NCBI RefSeq assembly: GCF_001411555.2
Contig: NC_049909.1
Span: 6,951,485-7,015,484, forward strand
From: Juglans regia
Lineage: Eukaryota; Streptophyta; Magnoliopsida; Fagales; Juglandaceae
Length of the DNA: 64,000 nt
Reading direction: 5' to 3'
This document shows positions 59,580 through 64,000 of the stretch, one piece after another. Under the pieces are notes generated by a model. The model saw only the letters and a list, made by a program, of their open reading frames with translations, did no database searches and was not told the origin of the DNA. Position numbers and translations under genes: made by a program. The first letter of the stretch is position 1; each line of letters opens with the position of its first letter.

Positions 59580-60270
59580 ATGATGGGTGACAATGCCCGT
59601 GGGGGAAGAACTACGTTCTATCGAGGGCAGCTTAGTGTACGAAGAAAGCCACAGAGGAGACCTTATGCCATGCGGCACAATAGGAGGCCACATGGAGCGA
59701 GGCTAGGCACCGCAAGCGACGAGTCGGCATTTGCAACATCAAATCATGACTCAATAGATCAACCACCTATTTTTTTTAGAATAACTTAAATGATGCTCCT
59801 ATGGTGAAAGCTGCCACCACGAACTGCCCTGGTTAGCCCGTTAAGCACATTCAATTCGACATTCTTTGAATATGTGAATAAATGGAGCATGATGTACATA
59901 TTACTGATAATCTGGATGTAGATATTCATATAATTGTTCTAAAAAAAACTTGTTTGTATTGTGTTCTTATATATAGTGCAACCAACAAGGAAGCAAAATC
60001 GTCGTGGGGTAGTGAGTGGGGGGATGTTTACGAAGTTTCGTTCTATGGGGCCCATTCTGCTAGTGATTCTTGAGTGGCATACCTCACCCTCATGTGATAA
60101 TGCAAAGATTTATAACCGAAAAGTGACAGAGATTGTGAAGTACCAAGAAAATATGATGCCTGCTAGTTGGAGGTTTGTTCCGGAAGAAGAGATTGTGAAG
60201 TACCATGCAAACATGATGCATGCTAGCTGGAAGTTTGTTATGGAAGAGGAGGATCGAAGAACTAATTCAA
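59580..60270 (+). pseudogene. Probable second CACTA gene (TNPA / Transposase_24-like) fragment
   Basis: First block 59580-59789: Arg-rich (RRKPQRRPYAMRHNRRPHGA). Second block from about 59970: RRGVVSGGMFTKFRSMGPIL, then DNAKIYNRKVTEIVKYQENM and MPASWRFVPEEE. The pattern RG...G..I......P..DNA.....V..IV....M...W..VPEEE resembles the plant Ptta/En/Spm transposase family (PF03004), the usual second gene of CACTA elements. The last 21 codons are duplicated (EIVKYHANMMHASWKFVMEE, 60191-60250). It is on the same strand as TNP2 and downstream of it, which fits a CACTA. Frameshift or intron between blocks. Confidence 0.5.
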
Positions 60271-60534
60271 CATGCCAAAGTGAGTATAGTCATGCCTATT
60301 TCCAACATATAACTTGTTACTTAACTATTGTTGCTTTATCCTCCACAATAAATATTGTACAGTAGCAGTAGTTTACATTCGTTGGAACTTTGTTTGCAAT
60401 ATATCTGCAACGCATCACATTCATTATAAATTCTCATTGTTAAAAGTCCTTATTTGTAAAAAAGTTAAAAAAAAAAAAGAAAAAAAAAAGAAGCTTGTTC
60501 ATTGGCAATAGTCAGTTGCAACAAAAAAAAGCTT

Positions 60535-61062
60535 CACTACAAGAAATTAGGTTTTTTTCAGCGCTCAAAATCGTCGCAAATACCCATAATAATCGCTGCA
60601 TTTGATCATTTTCGGTGATTTATAAATTGTTGCAGGTTCGCCAAAATCCTAAACCCATTTTTGATCAATTTCAGCGACAGGAAAAAATCGTCACAAAAAA
60701 TTACTATTTCTAGCGATTTTAGTCTGTCATAAATGTTCAAAAAATCGACAAAAATGGTCTTCTCGTTTACAATTAAAATCGTTGAGAAAGGTTAATTCCA
60801 GTGATATGTATCGTCACAAAAAGTTAATAAATCGCCGCAAATAACTCATTATTTTTTCTAACGATTTTAAATTATTGTCGTCATTAAGTTTTTCCAGCGG
60901 TTAATTTTCGCTGCAAAATATTGTTTGCGGTGATTTAATGTTGCCACAAATATGTTTCTGATAAAAAAATTATTTCCAGTGAATTTTACTTGCCAGAAAA
61001 GATGTTTTAGAAAAAATAAAAAAAAATGCACAAAAAATGCACAGAAAAGTTCTTTTGAAGTG
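60535..61062 (+). mobile_element. CACTA terminus with subterminal repeats; small non-autonomous copy or left end of a larger one
   Basis: CACTACAAGAAATTAG at 60535 is the canonical CACTA inverted terminal repeat reading into an element to the right. About 450 bp of alternating motifs follow (AATCGTCGCAAA, TTTCAGCGATT, ATCGCCGCAAAT), typical subterminal repeats. A possible degenerate right end is TTCTTTTGAAGTG ending at 61062 (canonical TTTCTTGTAGTG). Flanking CTT and CAT would be a 3-bp duplication with one mismatch. If that end is not real, the element continues right and may contain the Ca2+-ATPase exons. The repeat consensus differs from that at 8929 and 19447, so this is another family. 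Confidence 0.65.
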
Positions 61063-61403
61063 CATATGCAACTTCAACATAAAATTTGCATAAACTACCC
61101 TATTTAGAAAAGTTTCACAGCTATGCCAACATAAGTCTCAACCACAGTCATCTATCAATAAAAGGAAATGTCACAATTAAAAAAATGCATAACTAAAAGA
61201 AAAAGAAAAGTGATAACTCCCCCTCCCAAAAAAAAATAAAGTTGGGTGCAAGGAAAGAAGGATCTAGTTGAGCTTTTTGTGCATTCCAGGCCCACGCAAC
61301 ATTATGTGCACTCCCAAAATCTACAATTAACTATCAGCCAAAACAAGCATACCACCAACCTGAAAAAGGAAAAGATTGATCAAGCAACTTATTAATAATT
61401 CAC
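61063..61403. other. No feature recognised
   Basis: AT-rich with A runs. The next Ca2+-ATPase exon (after LNQ) would be expected in this direction on the minus strand, but I find no convincing match, so the gene fragment seems to stop at 61404. Confidence 0.4.
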
Positions 61404-63341
61404 CTGATTTAACATTAAGGTACCGGTATTATCACTGCAAATAGTTGTGGAAGAGCCCATGGTCTCACATGCAGAGAGCCTTCGCACCTGCAGCATAACT
61501 TCGGTTATGAACAACATACTTCCAATCGCACAACAGGCATGTGTGTGTGCCTCAGCGTCTGTGAGTAAGGTCTCCCATAAGCACAAGGATGGAAAATCCC
61601 GAACATTACATACCAGGGCCTTGTCTGCCATCATTTTTCTCATGGAATAGGCAAGGCTGTATCATAGTAAAACAAATAATAAGTCCGTGGTAACATATGG
61701 GAACATTGAAAAATTAAAACAATTTCAACCACGCAATCAATAATGTCTCAGATGATAAACAAGAAATAAGCAGTTAAGACTGTGGGAATACATGTATAAG
61801 AATTACGCTCCTACCAGAAAATAAATGGGTTTAAAATTAGAATATTTGACCATTTAATATCCCAAGTAATAGCCTAAAGGAACTTTAAGAAGATTTTTAT
61901 TTTATTTTACAAAAACGTTCATCATTTACCAACTCCGATATATAAGTATATACATTCCATTATGCACATCAATATGGGTTGCACTAATAAGAAATTAGAA
62001 GCAGCACCATCTGCAAGTTAATGGGAAAGTGGGCTTAGAATATCTCAACTGCTTGAGCCACGACGAAATTGGTGATGTTGGTAATACCAATCTGAGCTAT
62101 ATATAAATTGAAGGTAATACAAGAACTACGGAAAGAAAAATAGTAAAATGAAAGAACATGGGTTGACATGTAGGAGAGATTAAGAAAGGCAAGAATTTGA
62201 ACAAAATTATATATAAGGCCAGGCAAATTTACGTTAAGGTAACAACCAAGGGAAGCCCTTCGGGTACCGCAACTACTACTATGTTGACCTACAAGATTTC
62301 AACAAAGGTAATAGGAAAATAAAATTCTCCACACAATAATAAATATATATCTACATACAAAAGAAACACATACATCAACAATAGCAATTTTAATGGCAGC
62401 ATCTATGGCATCACTAGCTTTTGTTTTGCCTGCTATAAACTAAGCATTTCCAACTGAGTTTTTGGTATGGCCAGTAAAAATATCTGCATATATTCAATTT
62501 ATGAGGTCATCCACAATAATTCACTATTAGAGAGAGAGAAAGAGAGAGAGAGAGAGCAGTCCCAAGTTTAATTTACCAAAAGAACAACCAAGACAGAGAC
62601 AGCTACTGAAAGTCCAACTATACCAATGAGAGTTGCAACCCCATTTAGGCGTACCTTAAACAAATAATTTAAAAGTAAACATAATGTGCAAAATATGAGT
62701 TTCAAGAGAAAACATCGAAAAGATAATAGACTTGCAATGGTGTCTCTTCACCATTATCTTCTGAAATGCTAGACATGAGCAATCCCCACTCAGTATTCAT
62801 CCCAACACTAGTCACCTAGTACATAAACAAATAAAAGGAACATATAGAACATGGGTAGACCACAAAGCAAGTTGGCTCAATGTGAGAGACTGACCAGATA
62901 TAAAAGGTTTCAAATACATGTTCAGATTCATAAAGAAAAGTGGTTTCCATCTCTAGCAAGAGAAAGGTAAACCCCTAAAAAGAACAACATTTTTTTTATA
63001 AAAGTGAAAACTTCTTTTTATAAAAGTGAAAACAATCATATATGAAATATAGAGACATCAAAATAACTGATCCATATATGAAAATTATACGCTTATGCTT
63101 TCAGGGGATAAAAATAAACTCCAACGTAATGTTTTTTTTTTCAAAACAAGCTTCCCTTTTCCCGAAAATTGTTTAATCTAGGAATTGCAGCAATGTTTCA
63201 TATCCCACTATCTTTTATATGGTACTAATAGATATTAGAATATATGTAAGATATACTTGCTAAAAAAGCTAAGAAAATCCTATATTACCAGCATGGTGCC
63301 ACTACCATCTGCAATTTTGCAGCCAGACATCAGAAACAGAT

Positions 63342-63413
63342 TTCTGGAATCCTTGTGAACCTGGAAAAAAAGTTCATTCTGGAATCCTTGTGAACCTGGA
63401 AAAAAAGTTCATT
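63342..63413 (-). repeat. 35-bp tandem duplication across a splice acceptor
   Basis: TTCTGGAATCCTTGTGAACC followed by TGGAAAAAAAGTTCA occurs twice, at 63342-63376 and 63377-63411. On the minus strand it doubles the acceptor (TTTTTTTCCAG) and the first codons (VHKDS) of the third Ca2+-ATPase exon. Confidence 0.85.
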
Positions 63414-63603
63414 CTTCAAAAAGAAAAAAGAAATATTAATTGACAAATTAAAACGACAAGACGGGTAGGAATGCTCACAATCTCGCTCTCTCCAGTCATA
63501 CTTGATTCATCAACTGCGAGAGAATGACCAGAAATTAAAATTCCATTGGCAGGGACCTGCAGAAAGATTTAGAAGGTCAAGTCAACTTTAAATAACAATG
63601 GTA

Positions 63604-63860
63604 ATATATTATTTTTTATTGGTAAAAACAAGTTTTACAGAATAAAGTAAATAGACAAAGCCTAAGTACACAGAAAGTACACAAAGAGAACACCTAGTTA
63701 CAAGTTAGGAGCTACAAGAGAATCATGAAAACTAGCCCCGTTGGGGACAATAACAGAAGCCCAAAGGAATAGGGTGTGAAAGAAGAAACATCTAAAATCA
63801 TCCAAAGAGTGTTCCCGATTTTCAAAGCTCCAACGAAAATATATATACATATAATAAGAA
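63604..63860 (-). mobile_element. Possible retroelement 3' fragment in a Ca2+-ATPase intron
   Basis: TATTTTTTATTGGTAAAAAC followed by CAAAGCCTAAGTACACAGAAAGTACAC and AGAGAACACCTAGTTACA resembles a dispersed plant repeat seen in antisense, starting from a T-rich end. It lies between the first two visible exons. Recognition is from general pattern only; no coding sequence and no clear duplication. (The longer motif is given in parts: AGCCTAAGTACACAG and AAGTACACAAAGAG.). Confidence 0.3.
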
Positions 63861-64000
63861 CAACAAAAAAGAAACATGTACCTGATTACCAATGTTAAGA
63901 GGTACAACTTCACCAACAACAATGTCATATATAGATATCTCAATTCTTCTACCACCTCTAATTTGCTTATAGGAAAAAATCATTTAAAAATGCAATGCAA

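Larger units (their letters stand above)
61404..63965 (-). pseudogene. Autoinhibited Ca2+-ATPase (ACA8/9/10-like P2B) gene fragment, nine exons
   Basis: P2B ATPases pump Ca2+ out across plant membranes. Exons with GT..AG borders, 5' to 3': 63965-63882 (IRGGRRIEISIYDIVVGEVV), 63556-63479 (SGHSLAVDESSMTGESEI, actuator TGES loop), 63360-63289 (HKDSRNLFLMSGCKIADGSG), 62815-62732 (SVGMNTEWGLLMSSISED), 62654-62577 (membrane segment VATLIGIVGLSVAVSVLVV), 62483-62374 (FTGHTKNSVGNA-stop-FIAGKT), 62288-62233 (VVVAVPEGLPLVVTLT, M4 PEGLP), 61656-61614 (AYSMRKMMADKAL) and 61487-61404 (RRLSACETMGSSTTICS). The phosphorylation motif DKTGTLT is DNTGTLM here: the Asp is kept, the Lys is lost. With the stop at about 62441 and no downstream P/N-domain exons it is non-functional. 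A (GA)n run is at 62527-62557. Upstream exons are beyond 64000. Confidence 0.9.

Noticed and set aside
60314..60511. 65-codon frame ending in Lys-rich residues
   Set aside because: Ends in an A-rich tract; no motif and no conservation evidence.
61265..61370. Possible next Ca2+-ATPase exon after LNQ, preceded by CTTTTTCAG on the minus strand
   Set aside because: The translation (VGGMLVLADS-stop) does not match the expected sequence and stops at once.
1..64000. tRNA, rRNA and intact host genes
   Set aside because: Read for on both strands by eye; none found beyond the broken Ca2+-ATPase. Only a tRNA-scan and gene predictor could exclude diverged ones.

Overview
The window is plant nuclear DNA, almost certainly from a dicot and probably a woody one. 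It contains plant L1-type LINEs with RNase H domains, long-LTR Ty3/gypsy chromoviruses, an En/Spm (CACTA) transposase and a piece of a plant autoinhibited Ca2+-ATPase gene with introns. I cannot name the species. I found no intact host gene, tRNA or rRNA. Nearly everything is transposable-element sequence, nested several layers deep, and every coding region is broken by stops, frameshifts or insertions.

Layout. 1-8925: a minus-strand LINE (LINE-1) split by a 5.2-kb solo LTR (2365-7613). 8929-9296 and 19447-20145: two blocks of one CACTA-like subterminal repeat array, separated by a gypsy remnant (9297-10870) and a plus-strand LINE (LINE-2, 10871-19446), which itself carries a 2.5-kb solo LTR (14776-17288) with a perfect 5-bp target duplication. 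20702-24988: a deletion-derivative gypsy element. 24989-55040: one CACTA TNP2-type transposase gene in six pieces. It is split by a gag-only Tekay/Del-like element with 4.4-4.6-kb LTRs (26171-37727), two more long solo LTRs (38059-42503 and 42699-47005), a hAT-like MITE (47417-47975) and a third LINE (LINE-3, 48706-54556). 55318-56483: a minus-strand plant-transposon-protein pseudogene. 56640-57260: a direct repeat. 58963-59163: a Tourist-like MITE. 59580-60270: a probable second CACTA gene (TNPA/Transposase_24-like). 60535: a canonical CACTA terminus. 61404-63965: nine exons of a minus-strand Ca2+-ATPase pseudogene.

How it fits together. The target duplications and the continuity of the interrupted genes give a relative history. 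The CACTA came first. LINE-3, the long LTRs, the hAT MITE and the gypsy elements landed in it. LINE-1 and LINE-2 were later hit by solo LTRs. Most elements are non-autonomous or dead.

The most interesting signals are in the long LTRs. They have (i) a pair of overlapping, mutually exclusive hairpins with a compensatory base pair between copies, (ii) a conserved GAGGTAAGT-like splice donor just before an ATG-rich tract, and (iii) a G-box palindrome tandem array in one family. Also notable are a mosaic 5' LTR whose two halves have different relatives, and a 297-codon open frame made of five exact 45-bp units fused from two ends of a gypsy integrase.
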